64,000 bases of DNA, from NCBI GenBank assembly GCA_016866355.1, contig VGMN01000001.1, forward strand, positions 186,001 to 250,000, given 5' to 3'. Shown here one piece after another: positions 43,872-52,575 of this stretch (its first letter is position 1; each line of letters starts with the position of its first letter). The notes beneath the pieces are model-generated. The model did no database searches. It worked only from the letters and a program-made list of their open reading frames with translations, and was not told the DNA's origin. A program made the translations under genes and the position numbers. The DNA is from Bacteroidota bacterium (lineage in GTDB: Bacteria > Bacteroidota > Bacteroidia > Chitinophagales > Chitinophagaceae).

Positions 43872-45872
43872 ATGTTGTTTCTTTGCAATATGCTTAGGTC
43901 ACTGATACGGATGCCAAAGACCTTATTATGGGTAACAAACCTGTTTTTTCTACTACTCCTGCTATTTACTTGTTATCGCGTCAGTATTTTTTTGGCATTC
44001 AAACCTGCTAATCTTGCGGGGGAGCAGGTTAGTTCCGCATTTCTTTTGGGACTACGCTATGATCTACGTTGGATTGCTATTGCCTTATTTCCAATAATTT
44101 TCTTTAGTATCCTTCCCAGTCTTTCTCCTTTTTACTCAACATCCAATAAAAAATATTGGACTTGGTATTTAGCTATTCTCACATTTGTGATTTTCTTCTT
44201 TTTTGCAGCAGGATTTGGAAGTTTCTCCTATAACCAAACGCCGCTGGATGCTGGTGCCATGAATTTTGCTGAGGATTTTACTATTTCTGTTAAGATGATT
44301 TGGCAAACCTATCCACTGCTATGGATGTTGGGTGGATTGTTGGTGGCTGTGCTGAGTTTTAGATGGATGTATCACAAAAGTCATTGGCAAGTGATTAGTC
44401 AGACAGAAGGTATGGGAATTCCGCACCGGCAAGGTTTTTTCATTGGTGGGTTATTATTGCTGAGTCTGCTGATACATGGCTCTTTTAGCTTGCAGCCTTT
44501 AAAAAGGGAGGATAGTTTTCGCTTTCAACAAAGTTTTTTAAGCTATTTAGCAATAAACCCGCTTCAAAATTTTGTTGGAACCCTTAGTCTTAGACAACCT
44601 AGCTACAATCAAGATCGCGCAAGGGCATTATATCCCATTTTGTCCAATTGGATGGGCTGGAAACAAAATGGCTCAGCAATTTATTGCCGATCAGTTGGTC
44701 CCAGGAGCACGGCTACTGAGAGCAAGCCCAATATTGTACTGATTCAATGTGAATCTTTCAGCATGTACAAAAGTAGCATGAGCGGTAACCCTTTGAACAC
44801 TACACCTTTTATTGATTCGCTATCCAAGCGAGGTGTATTTTTTGAACGATGTTTTGCGCCCACCTTTTCCACCGCAAGGGCCTTGTTTGCCATTCTAACA
44901 GGTATCCCCGATGCGCAATTATTTAAATTCTCCAGCCAAAACCCGCAGGCCTTAGATCAATACACGTTGATAAACGGATTAGAGGAGTACCAAAAACACT
45001 ATTTTCTTGGCGGTGATGCTGAGTTTAACAATTTTGAAGGTATTCTGCGTAACATCAAAGGCTTGATAATGCATACAGGCCAGCGTCCTTCTATTCCACC
45101 TATTAATGTATGGGGAATAAGTGATAAAGATTTATTGCTAGAGGCGCATCAAGTTTTTGAAAAAACTACTACTCCTTTTTTTGCGTATATACAAACAGCA
45201 GGGAATCATCGTCCCTATCAGCGATCCATTCCCCTTTCCGACAGTAGTTTTATTCGGGATACGTTGCCAATAGAGACCTTGAATAAATACGGATTCGAAT
45301 CCGTGGATGAGTACAATGCTTTTAGATATACGGACTATTGTTTTAGCGCTTTCTTTAAAAAAGCAGTGTTGGCTAACTACTTTTCAAATACCATTTTTGT
45401 GCTGATTGGGGATCACGGGGTTGCGGGAAATGCCAATGCTGTTTATCCTGTAAGCTGGACTACACAACGTTTAACGGATCAACATGTCCCACTGCTATTC
45501 TATGCACCAGGTTTGTTGGCGCCTCAACAACGCAGGGAAGTGGTTTCACAAATCGATGTACTACCCACCATTGCAGGATTATTACACCGACCCTATGAAA
45601 ATCGAACCCTTGGCCGTGATTTATTGGATCCTGCTAAAGCAAATCATTTTGCATTTGTAACCAATGCCTCCGATCGAATTGGGGTAATTACAAATACCTT
45701 TTATTTTTCCAGACATCTAAATACTGGAGAGGAGTGGCTGGTGCCATTAGATAGTAGCAGTGCAGTGGTACCCGGTAGTGAGTTGAATAAAAAACAGCGA
45801 TCACTCTCCGAATTAACAGATGCCTTTTTTGAGACCTCCCGATACTTGATCATGAATAATCGGAAGAATTAA
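43872..45872 (+). CDS. Second LtaS-like sulfatase-fold transferase, membrane-bound
   Basis: A 666-residue protein with about five N-terminal membrane helices and a periplasmic alkaline-phosphatase-fold domain. Visible catalytic motifs: LIQCESFSMY (metal Glu), FAPTFSTARALFAILTGIP (nucleophile Ser/Thr), QTAGNHRPYQ and LIGDHGVAGN (metal ligands). Like the paralogue at 16747-18687 it likely transfers a phosphoglycerol or phosphoethanolamine group to an envelope glycan; the two share organisation but little sequence. The first Met may instead be at 43890 or 43911. The stop overlaps the convergent methyltransferase by 4 nt (TTAA). Confidence 0.82.
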   Translation: MLFLCNMLRSLIRMPKTLLWVTNLFFLLLLLFTCYRVSIFLAFKPANLAGEQVSSAFLLGLRYDLRWIAIALFPIIFFSILPSLSPFYSTSNKKYWTWYLAILTFVIFFFFAAGFGSFSYNQTPLDAGAMNFAEDFTISVKMIWQTYPLLWMLGGLLVAVLSFRWMYHKSHWQVISQTEGMGIPHRQGFFIGGLLLLSLLIHGSFSLQPLKREDSFRFQQSFLSYLAINPLQNFVGTLSLRQPSYNQDRARALYPILSNWMGWKQNGSAIYCRSVGPRSTATESKPNIVLIQCESFSMYKSSMSGNPLNTTPFIDSLSKRGVFFERCFAPTFSTARALFAILTGIPDAQLFKFSSQNPQALDQYTLINGLEEYQKHYFLGGDAEFNNFEGILRNIKGLIMHTGQRPSIPPINVWGISDKDLLLEAHQVFEKTTTPFFAYIQTAGNHRPYQRSIPLSDSSFIRDTLPIETLNKYGFESVDEYNAFRYTDYCFSAFFKKAVLANYFSNTIFVLIGDHGVAGNANAVYPVSWTTQRLTDQHVPLLFYAPGLLAPQQRREVVSQIDVLPTIAGLLHRPYENRTLGRDLLDPAKANHFAFVTNASDRIGVITNTFYFSRHLNTGEEWLVPLDSSSAVVPGSELNKKQRSLSELTDAFFETSRYLIMNNRKN

Positions 45873-46612
45873 TTTTCACGCATTGCATGAAAGATCATTC
45901 GTGGTGATTGGTTATTCACAAATGGATTTAGTTGATAATCCCCCCATATAGTTTTTATGGTGAGTCCCTGTTGGTTGAGTAGTGACCATAACTTTTGGTT
46001 GGTAAAGCGGGCTACTTTCTCAGTATGTGAAAGCGCTACTTCTTTTCTCGGATCTGCTACTTCAATACGTTTGTATAGGTGGGTCTCATCAAACCAGCGT
46101 TCAATAGTAAACTGCACTTGCCGTATTACTTTGGTTTCTTTTTTTACTAGTTGTTGAATAGCTACTTGATCGTTTACATAATCCAAAATCAGTACTCCAT
46201 TTTTCCGTAGCGTAGTTGCCATCATTCGCAAGGCGCTTTTATGATCTTGTAGCGAGTTGAAATAACCAAAGCTGGTAAAAAAATTAAATACAAAGTCCAT
46301 GCTCCTGGCTGCATACAGTTGCCGCATATCATGAATTTCAAAATGAAGATGCGGGGTGGCAAATTGATTTGCAAAGCGAATATTTTCTGGAGCTACATCA
46401 ATTCCGGTTACTTCATACCCCAATGCTGCTAATTGACGGCTATGCCTTCCCCTGCCGCAACCCACATCGAGCATTTTTGCACCCGCGTTAGGTTTTAATA
46501 ATTGTATCAAGGCAGCTATGAATGCTGCGGCTTCCGATTCGTCTCGGTTAGCATATAAAAGATGATAATACGGGGAATTGAACCAATCCTTGAACCACCA
46601 TTTCTCTTCCAT
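45869..46612 (-). CDS. Class I SAM-dependent methyltransferase
   Basis: A 247-residue methyltransferase with SAM-binding motif I MLDVGCGRGRHSRQL (about residues 44-58), motif II GIDVAPENI and a downstream FNFFTSFGYF segment. Substrate unknown. The ATG at 46612 lies only 4 nt after the -7 promoter element, so an upstream start at 46666 would precede the promoter and is rejected. Divergent from glmM. Confidence 0.82.
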   Translation of the reverse strand: MEEKWWFKDWFNSPYYHLLYANRDESEAAAFIAALIQLLKPNAGAKMLDVGCGRGRHSRQLAALGYEVTGIDVAPENIRFANQFATPHLHFEIHDMRQLYAARSMDFVFNFFTSFGYFNSLQDHKSALRMMATTLRKNGVLILDYVNDQVAIQQLVKKETKVIRQVQFTIERWFDETHLYKRIEVADPRKEVALSHTEKVARFTNQKLWSLLNQQGLTIKTIWGDYQLNPFVNNQSPRMIFHAMREN

Positions 46613-46616
46613 ATTG

Positions 46617-46624
46617 CAAAGGTA
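46617..46624 (-). promoter_or_regulatory. Methyltransferase promoter, -7 element
   Basis: TACCTTTG, an exact minus-strand TAnnTTTG, ends 4 nt before the ATG at 46612, implying a leaderless mRNA. Confidence 0.5.
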
Positions 46625-46655
46625 AAGAGTCGCAATCCTTTTGCGGCACAAACTG

Positions 46656-46663
46656 TATTTTTG
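46656..46663 (+). promoter_or_regulatory. glmM promoter, -7 element
   Basis: TATTTTTG, an exact TAnnTTTG, ends 17 nt before the glmM ATG. Divergent with the methyltransferase promoter 32 bp away. Confidence 0.6.
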
Positions 46664-46680
46664 CAACGCAAAACCTACCT

Positions 46681-48069
46681 ATGTCTTTACTAAAAAGTAT
46701 TTCTGGAATAAGAGGAACCATTGGAGGCGCTACTGAAGAGAATCTCACGCCACTTGATATAGTAAGATTTACGGCTGCATTTGCTACCATCATAACGGAG
46801 GGGAAAAATGCGTCCTGTGTGGTAGTAGGACGAGATGGAAGAATCAGCGGCCCTATGGTCCAGCAATTGGTGATGCAAACCTTGGTGGGGTTAGGTGTGA
46901 ATGTAATTGATTTGGGACTTAGCACTACGCCAACTGTTGAAATGGCTGTGCCTGCTGAAAAGGCAGCGGGTGGAATTATTATTACCGCAAGCCATAATCC
47001 AAAAGAATGGAATGCATTGAAATTATTGAATGCTTCGGGAGAATTTATTGATGCAGAAACAGGGAACAAGGTGTTAGCACTAGCTGCTGCGCAGCAATTT
47101 CAGTTTGCTCCTGTAGAAAAAATTGGTTCTATAGTATATAAGGATTACTTATCATTTCATATTGATGCTATTTTAGACTATCCATTAGTTGATGTATCCG
47201 CCATAGCATCCCGTCAATTAAAAATTGTAGTGGATGCCATTAATTCAACCGGTGCCACTTATGTTCCTGCCTTACTTAAAAAGCTGGGGGTACAAGACGT
47301 TATTGTAATTAATGAAAACATCAATGGGCAATTTGCACATAATCCCGAGCCCTTACCTGAGCATTTAAGCGATTTATGTGAGGAAGTAGTGCGTCAACGG
47401 GCAGATCTTGGAATTGCAGTGGATCCAGATGTGGATCGTCTATGCTTTGTGAATGAAGATGGTAGTTTATTTGGTGAGGAATATACATTGGTGGCCGTGG
47501 CTGATTATATACTTTCTAAAAGAAAGGGAAATACCGTGAGTAACATGAGTAGTACCAAGTCATTACGGGAGGTGACTATTGCAAGAGGAGGTCAGTATTC
47601 TCCTGCGGCAGTGGGGGAGGTGAATGTGGTAAAGAAAATGAAAGAGACCCATGCGGTAATTGGTGGAGAAGGAAACGGAGGCATTATTGTTCCAGATTTT
47701 CATTATGGTAGAGATGCGTTGATTGGAATAGGACTTTTTCTATCACATTTTGCAAAGCAGGATAAAGCGATGAGTGTATTCAGAAAAAATTATCCTAATT
47801 ATTTTATTTCTAAAAATAAGATTGAGTTGCCTGCAGGTGTGAACCTTGCTGAGCTGATGGACAAACTTGCGTTGAAATACAAGAAGCAACCGATTAACAG
47901 GGAGGATGGTCTTCGAATTGAATTTGATCAAGATTGGGTGCATCTTAGAGCCTCCAACACCGAACCCATTGTACGAATCTATGCAGAAAGTGATTTAGAG
48001 GCCAAGGCTAGTAACATTGCGCAACAACTCTTGCGAGATATTCGAGAGAATTCTCTTTCTGAATCCTAG
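46681..48069 (+). CDS. glmM: Phosphoglucosamine mutase
   Basis: A 462-residue phosphohexomutase of the GlmM/phosphomannomutase family, converting glucosamine-6-phosphate to glucosamine-1-phosphate for UDP-GlcNAc, peptidoglycan and lipid A. Phosphoserine loop IIITASHNPKEWNALK (about residues 99-114), metal site VDPDVDRLCF (about 250), sugar loop GGEGNGGII and phosphate-binding RASNTEPIVRIY near the C-terminus. The family is hard to split by eye, so a phosphomannomutase activity is possible. The next gene follows after 18 nt. Confidence 0.88.
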   Translation: MSLLKSISGIRGTIGGATEENLTPLDIVRFTAAFATIITEGKNASCVVVGRDGRISGPMVQQLVMQTLVGLGVNVIDLGLSTTPTVEMAVPAEKAAGGIIITASHNPKEWNALKLLNASGEFIDAETGNKVLALAAAQQFQFAPVEKIGSIVYKDYLSFHIDAILDYPLVDVSAIASRQLKIVVDAINSTGATYVPALLKKLGVQDVIVINENINGQFAHNPEPLPEHLSDLCEEVVRQRADLGIAVDPDVDRLCFVNEDGSLFGEEYTLVAVADYILSKRKGNTVSNMSSTKSLREVTIARGGQYSPAAVGEVNVVKKMKETHAVIGGEGNGGIIVPDFHYGRDALIGIGLFLSHFAKQDKAMSVFRKNYPNYFISKNKIELPAGVNLAELMDKLALKYKKQPINREDGLRIEFDQDWVHLRASNTEPIVRIYAESDLEAKASNIAQQLLRDIRENSLSES

Positions 48070-48087
48070 TGTATATTCGCATAATTC

Positions 48088-49215
48088 ATGACACGTATCT
48101 ACTTTGATAATGCTGCTACCACACCAATGGATCCCCAGGTGTTGGAAAGTATGATCCCTTTTTTACAAACGCATTTTGGTAACCCTTCCTCTATCTATTC
48201 CTTTGGTAGAGAAACCCGTTTGGCTATAGAGAACGCTCGAAAATCAGTTGCCCAAATATTGGGAGCAAAACCTGGTGAGATTTTTTTTACCAGTGGTGGT
48301 ACTGAAAGTGATAACATGGCTATCTGGTCTGCCATTGAGGACTTAGGGTGTAGGCACATCATTACTTCCCCAATAGAACATCATGCCGTATTACATACCG
48401 TACAGGCATTAGCTAAGCAGCGGCAGCTCTCGACAGAACTTTTACGGGTTTTGCCAAATGGTCATATTGACCTAGTTGATTTGGAAAGAGCGTTGGCTGC
48501 TTCCACTGAACGATGTTTTGTATCACTCATGCACGCTAACAATGAAATAGGCAACTTGTTGGATATAGAAGCAGTTGGAATGATATGTGAAAAATATAAT
48601 GCGATTTTTCATTCTGATACCGTGCAAACAGTAGGCCACTATCCTTTAAATTTCTCTAAAACAAAAGTTCATTTTGCTACGGGTGCTGCACATAAATTTC
48701 ATGGACCGAAAGGAATTGGAATTCTTTTTATTGCTGATAAGGTTCGTGTGAACCCATTTATTCATGGTGGTGGTCAGGAGAGAAATATGCGTGCTGGTAC
48801 AGAAAATGTGGCTGGAATTGTGGGGTTTGCAAAAGCGTTAGAATTAGCTACGGCAAACCTCTCACAGGATCAATCGCATATTCAAGCTTTAAAAAATTAT
48901 TTAGCTGATCAACTCCAAGCAGCAATACCCGGCGTACAATTTAATGGTGATTGGAATGGGGCTTGCTTGTATACTGTTTTAAATATATCCTTCCCTCGAA
49001 CTCCCCAAGCAGAGATGTTGCTAATGGGGTTGGATATGCAAGGAATATGTGTTTCGGCAGGCAGTGCTTGTAGTAGTGGGGCTAATCAAGGCAGTCATGT
49101 AATTCAAGCCCTGTCAAATGGTAACGAGGGTGTTCCTATTCGCTTTTCTTTCTCTAAGTTTAATACTAAAGAAGAAGTGGATCAACTACTGCTCAAACTA
49201 AAGCAGTTATTATAG
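48088..49215 (+). CDS. Cysteine desulfurase (NifS/IscS-like)
   Basis: A 375-residue class V PLP enzyme that takes sulfur from cysteine for Fe-S cluster or thio-cofactor assembly. YFDNAATTPMDPQVL at the N-terminus, HHAVLHTVQAL, PLP-Lys in GAAHKFHGPKGIGIL (about residue 198) and the mobile-loop nucleophile Cys in SAGSACSSG (about 329). It lies 18 nt behind glmM. Upstream TATATTCG is one base from the -7 consensus. No IscU/IscR-type gene is adjacent. Confidence 0.92.
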   Translation: MTRIYFDNAATTPMDPQVLESMIPFLQTHFGNPSSIYSFGRETRLAIENARKSVAQILGAKPGEIFFTSGGTESDNMAIWSAIEDLGCRHIITSPIEHHAVLHTVQALAKQRQLSTELLRVLPNGHIDLVDLERALAASTERCFVSLMHANNEIGNLLDIEAVGMICEKYNAIFHSDTVQTVGHYPLNFSKTKVHFATGAAHKFHGPKGIGILFIADKVRVNPFIHGGGQERNMRAGTENVAGIVGFAKALELATANLSQDQSHIQALKNYLADQLQAAIPGVQFNGDWNGACLYTVLNISFPRTPQAEMLLMGLDMQGICVSAGSACSSGANQGSHVIQALSNGNEGVPIRFSFSKFNTKEEVDQLLLKLKQLL

Positions 49216-49221
49216 TACTTG

Positions 49222-49443
49222 TTATAAGCTGTGCCAGGGGTTCCTGCGCGTGGATTGCATGTATTTCCTGAGGTCTCTCCAAAATGCCAAAATCATGTAA
49301 ATGATAACTGGTGAGCCGAGTGTCATTACCGAAGTATAGATAAAATACTGTCTGATACGACTGGTTGAGATACCCAGTTTTAGCCCAATGGCGGTACAAA
49401 CCCCAAATACGTTCCATTCTACCAGGCTTTTGAGCTTTTCCAT
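49222..49443 (-). CDS. PspC-domain small membrane protein
   Basis: A 73-residue protein with the PspC-type segment FGVCTAIGLKLGISTSRIRQ followed by one hydrophobic helix (TLGSPVIIYMILAFW) and a basic tail. PspC-family proteins sit in the inner membrane; in Bacteroidota the short copies are of unknown function. It lies between the cysteine desulfurase stop (6 nt) and the aconitase promoter, convergent with the former. Confidence 0.75.
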   Translation of the reverse strand: MEKLKSLVEWNVFGVCTAIGLKLGISTSRIRQYFIYTSVMTLGSPVIIYMILAFWRDLRKYMQSTRRNPWHSL

Positions 49444-49508
49444 AGGAGGGAGCTAAATATTTACATCCAAATTTACAATACTCAGACGTACCCTCGGAGG
49501 GATTTTCT

Positions 49509-49516
49509 TAATTTTG
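49509..49516 (+). promoter_or_regulatory. Aconitase promoter, -7 element
   Basis: TAATTTTG, an exact TAnnTTTG, ends 27 nt before the aconitase ATG. It lies in the 100-bp gap to the divergent PspC gene. Confidence 0.6.
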
Positions 49517-49543
49517 CAGCGCTAAATCCCCAAAACCTATTCT

Positions 49544-51811
49544 ATGGTGTATGACCTGGATTTGATCAAGAAATTATATGCTGCAATGCCAGCTCGTATT
49601 GATGCTGCCCGGAAGTCACTGGGAAAACCCTTAACACTTGCCGAGAAAATATTATACGCCCATTTATGGGAAGGGGTTGCTCCTGTTGATTTTAAGCGAG
49701 GACAGGATTATGTGGATTTTGCACCCGATCGCGTTGCCATGCAAGATGCAACAGCACAAATGGCTTTATTACAATTTGATACTACGGGCAGAAAAAAAGT
49801 TGCGGTTCCGTCAACTGTTCATTGTGACCATCTAATTGTTGCAAAAAATGAGGGCAAAGCGGATTTATCAACAGCAGTAGCTGATAACGAAGAGGTATAT
49901 AATTTTCTCTCCTCTATTTCAAATAAATACGGAATAGGTTTTTGGAAACCAGGAGCCGGTATCATTCACCAAGTTGTATTAGAGAATTATGCATTTCCGG
50001 GTGGTATGATGATTGGTACTGATTCTCACACTGTAAATGCAGGTGGATTGGGAATGGTGGCTATTGGAGTTGGGGGTGCGGATGCTTGCGATGTGATGGC
50101 TGGGTTGAGTTGGGAATTATTAATGCCAAAATTGATTGGAGTTAAGTTGACTGGAAAACTGAATGGATGGACTTCTCCCAAGGATGTGATCCTCAAAGTA
50201 GCCGGAATATTGACTGTTAAGGGAGGAACCAATGCCATCGTTGAGTATTTTGGTGAGGGCGCTACCAGCATGAGCTGTACCGGAAAGGGTACTATTTGTA
50301 ACATGGGTGCTGAAATTGGCGCTACAACTTCCACTTTTGGTTATGACGAAAGTATGCGTAGGTATTTGGAGGCTACCGGTAGAAAAGAGGTTGCTGATGC
50401 GGCCGATCAAATCAAGCATTATTTAACTGGCGATCCAGAAGTTTACGCGCAGCCAGAAAAATATTTTGATAAAGTTATTGAGATCAATTTGAGCGAACTC
50501 GAGCCGCATTTGAATGGTCCTTTTACACCCGACTTAGCAACTCCCATTTCAAAAATGAAAGAGGTAGCCGCACAAAATGGATGGCCTACAAAAGTGGAAG
50601 TGGGTTTAATCGGAAGCTGTACCAATTCCTCCTATGAGGATATCAGTCGTGCGGTTAGTTTGGCTAAACAAGTGGCACAAAAAGGGTTAAAAACTAAAGC
50701 AGAGTTTACGATTACACCGGGTAGTGAATTAGTTCGTTATACCATAGAGCGAGATGGGTTTTTAGATACCTTCTCACAGATAGGTGCTCGTGTTTTTGCA
50801 AATGCATGCGGACCTTGTATTGGGATGTGGGATCGTATGGGTGCAGAAAAACAAGAACGCAATACAATTGTGCATTCATTCAATCGAAATTTTGCTAAAC
50901 GTGCAGATGGTAATCCCAATACCTTGGCTTTTGTGGCAAGTCCGGAATTAGTCACTGCTTTAGCTATTGCTGGAGATCTAACTTTCAATCCCATAACGGA
51001 TACGTTGATAAATGAAAAAGGAGAAGCTGTAAAACTAGATGCTCCTACTGGGGATGAGCTACCCCAAAAAGGATTTGCCGTGGAAGATGCCGGTTACCAG
51101 GCGCCTGCTGAGGATGGAAGTAAGGTTCAAGTGGATGTAAAGGGTGACAGCAAAAGATTACAATTATTATATCCCTTTGCGGCCTGGGAGGGTACTGATT
51201 TGAAGGGGTTAAAATTATTGATCAAGGCCAAAGGTAAGTGTACTACTGATCATATTTCAATGGCGGGGCCTTGGTTGAAATTCCGTGGGCATTTGGATAA
51301 TATTAGCAATAACATGTTGATTGGGGCCATTAATTATTTCAATGACAAAACAGATCTTGTAAAAAATCAATTAACGGGTGCCTATGGCCCAGTGCCCGCA
51401 ACGCAAAGAGATTACAAAGCCGCTGGTATTGGTTCCATTGTGGTGGGAGATGAAAATTATGGAGAGGGATCTTCCCGCGAACATGCTGCCATGGAGCCAC
51501 GACATTTAGGCGTGAGGGTAGTACTGGTTAAATCATTTGCCCGCATTCATGAGACTAATTTGAAAAAGCAAGGAATGCTGGCACTCACTTTTGCAAATAA
51601 GGAGGATTATAATAAAATCCAAGAGGATGATATTATTGACATTACCGGACTTACAACATTTAGCCCGGGTAAGCCGCTGGAAATTGTTGTGAAACACAGT
51701 GATGGAAAGGCTGACATGATACAGGCTAATCACTCCTATAATGCACAACAAATTGAGTGGTTCAAGGCCGGTGGCGCTTTGAATGTTATCAGAAAGCAAT
51801 TTGCCAGCTAA
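49544..51811 (+). CDS. Aconitate hydratase
   Basis: A 755-residue [4Fe-4S] enzyme isomerising citrate to isocitrate in the TCA cycle. Cluster cysteines are visible in [10 protein letters not shown] (about residue 365) and [12 protein letters not shown] (about 425), with [13 protein letters not shown] earlier and the swivelling domain [20 protein letters not shown] near 640. The mitochondrial-type layout is usual in Bacteroidota. No terminator is visible at its end: the ubiX stop on the other strand abuts it, so transcription may continue antisense through ubiX. Confidence 0.96.
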   Translation: MVYDLDLIKKLYAAMPARIDAARKSLGKPLTLAEKILYAHLWEGVAPVDFKRGQDYVDFAPDRVAMQDATAQMALLQFDTTGRKKVAVPSTVHCDHLIVAKNEGKADLSTAVADNEEVYNFLSSISNKYGIGFWKPGAGIIHQVVLENYAFPGGMMIGTDSHTVNAGGLGMVAIGVGGADACDVMAGLSWELLMPKLIGVKLTGKLNGWTSPKDVILKVAGILTVKGGTNAIVEYFGEGATSMSCTGKGTICNMGAEIGATTSTFGYDESMRRYLEATGRKEVADAADQIKHYLTGDPEVYAQPEKYFDKVIEINLSELEPHLNGPFTPDLATPISKMKEVAAQNGWPTKVEVGLIGSCTNSSYEDISRAVSLAKQVAQKGLKTKAEFTITPGSELVRYTIERDGFLDTFSQIGARVFANACGPCIGMWDRMGAEKQERNTIVHSFNRNFAKRADGNPNTLAFVASPELVTALAIAGDLTFNPITDTLINEKGEAVKLDAPTGDELPQKGFAVEDAGYQAPAEDGSKVQVDVKGDSKRLQLLYPFAAWEGTDLKGLKLLIKAKGKCTTDHISMAGPWLKFRGHLDNISNNMLIGAINYFNDKTDLVKNQLTGAYGPVPATQRDYKAAGIGSIVVGDENYGEGSSREHAAMEPRHLGVRVVLVKSFARIHETNLKKQGMLALTFANKEDYNKIQEDDIIDITGLTTFSPGKPLEIVVKHSDGKADMIQANHSYNAQQIEWFKAGGALNVIRKQFAS

Positions 51812-52369
51812 CTATTTACCCCAACGGTAGGTACGAATATCAAATCCTGCTAGGTCAAGCACTCTATCAGTAACAGTGGCCGCTACTGCCTCCAGCGTGG
51901 TAGGCTTACTGTAAAAGGAGGGAGTGGCAGGGCATATGATACCGCCAGCCAACGTAACAGTTTCCATATTTCGGATATGGATGAGGTTGTAAGGTGTATC
52001 ACGAATTACACAAATCAGTTTTCTTCTTTCTTTCAATATCACATCAGCGGCACGAGTGATTAAGTCACTGGATATGCCGGTAGCAATTCTTCCTAGGGTA
52101 CCCATGGAGCAGGGAATAATGATCTGTGTATCGTATTGACCAGAGCCAGATGCAAATGGCGCAGAAAAATCCGTAGTAGCATAAAATTTTACAGGATATT
52201 TTTCCCAATTGTTATTTTCCAGTTCAGTAGCCCAAACTTCTTTGGCATTTGTGGTCAGTACTACGGAAAGCTCTGTCCACTGCTCTTTGATGGATAATAG
52301 CTTATCCAGCAAACTGGCTGCGTAAATTGAGCCACTAGCACCTGTAATACATACTGCTATCTTTCTCAT
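51812..52369 (-). CDS. ubiX: Flavin prenyltransferase UbiX
   Basis: A 185-residue flavoprotein that prenylates FMN to make the cofactor of UbiD-type decarboxylases. KIAVCITGASGSIYAASLL (flavin-phosphate loop), FSAPFASGSGQYDTQIIIPC with the conserved Ser and SMGTLGRIATGISSDLITRA are all typical; the RRKLICVIRDTPYNLIHIRN segment carries the catalytic Glu/Arg region. No ubiD is adjacent. In Bacteroidota this probably serves menaquinone-linked or other decarboxylations. Confidence 0.95.
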   Translation of the reverse strand: MRKIAVCITGASGSIYAASLLDKLLSIKEQWTELSVVLTTNAKEVWATELENNNWEKYPVKFYATTDFSAPFASGSGQYDTQIIIPCSMGTLGRIATGISSDLITRAADVILKERRKLICVIRDTPYNLIHIRNMETVTLAGGIICPATPSFYSKPTTLEAVAATVTDRVLDLAGFDIRTYRWGK

Positions 52370-52544
52370 ACTTCTATAACCCCCAACCTTAGAAGAGGTT
52401 CATGGAAATAAGTATATTTTAGTAAATAACCCTTAAATCCTAAAGAATTGAACTTGTTTACCATTTAAATCCTTGATTTCTACATAAATTCATACTGAAT
52501 TTTCATAGGATAAGGTTTAATGGTTAATGGTTTTTGATTAGGGT

Positions 52545-52575
52545 CCTCCGATTTCCATCGGGGGTTCTTTTTTTT
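52545..52575 (+). terminator. Plus-strand intrinsic terminator next to the S9 peptidase stop
   Basis: Stem CCTCCGAT (52545-52552), loop TTCC, stem ATCGGGGG (52557-52564), one G-U in the RNA, followed by TTC and eight T. The T-run is only on the plus strand. The nearest plus-strand gene is aconitase, ending 734 nt earlier. Confidence 0.6.

Noticed and set aside
46548-47069. Minus-strand reading frame of 173 codons
   Set aside because: It is antisense to the conserved glmM N-terminus and overlaps the divergent promoter region; no family features.
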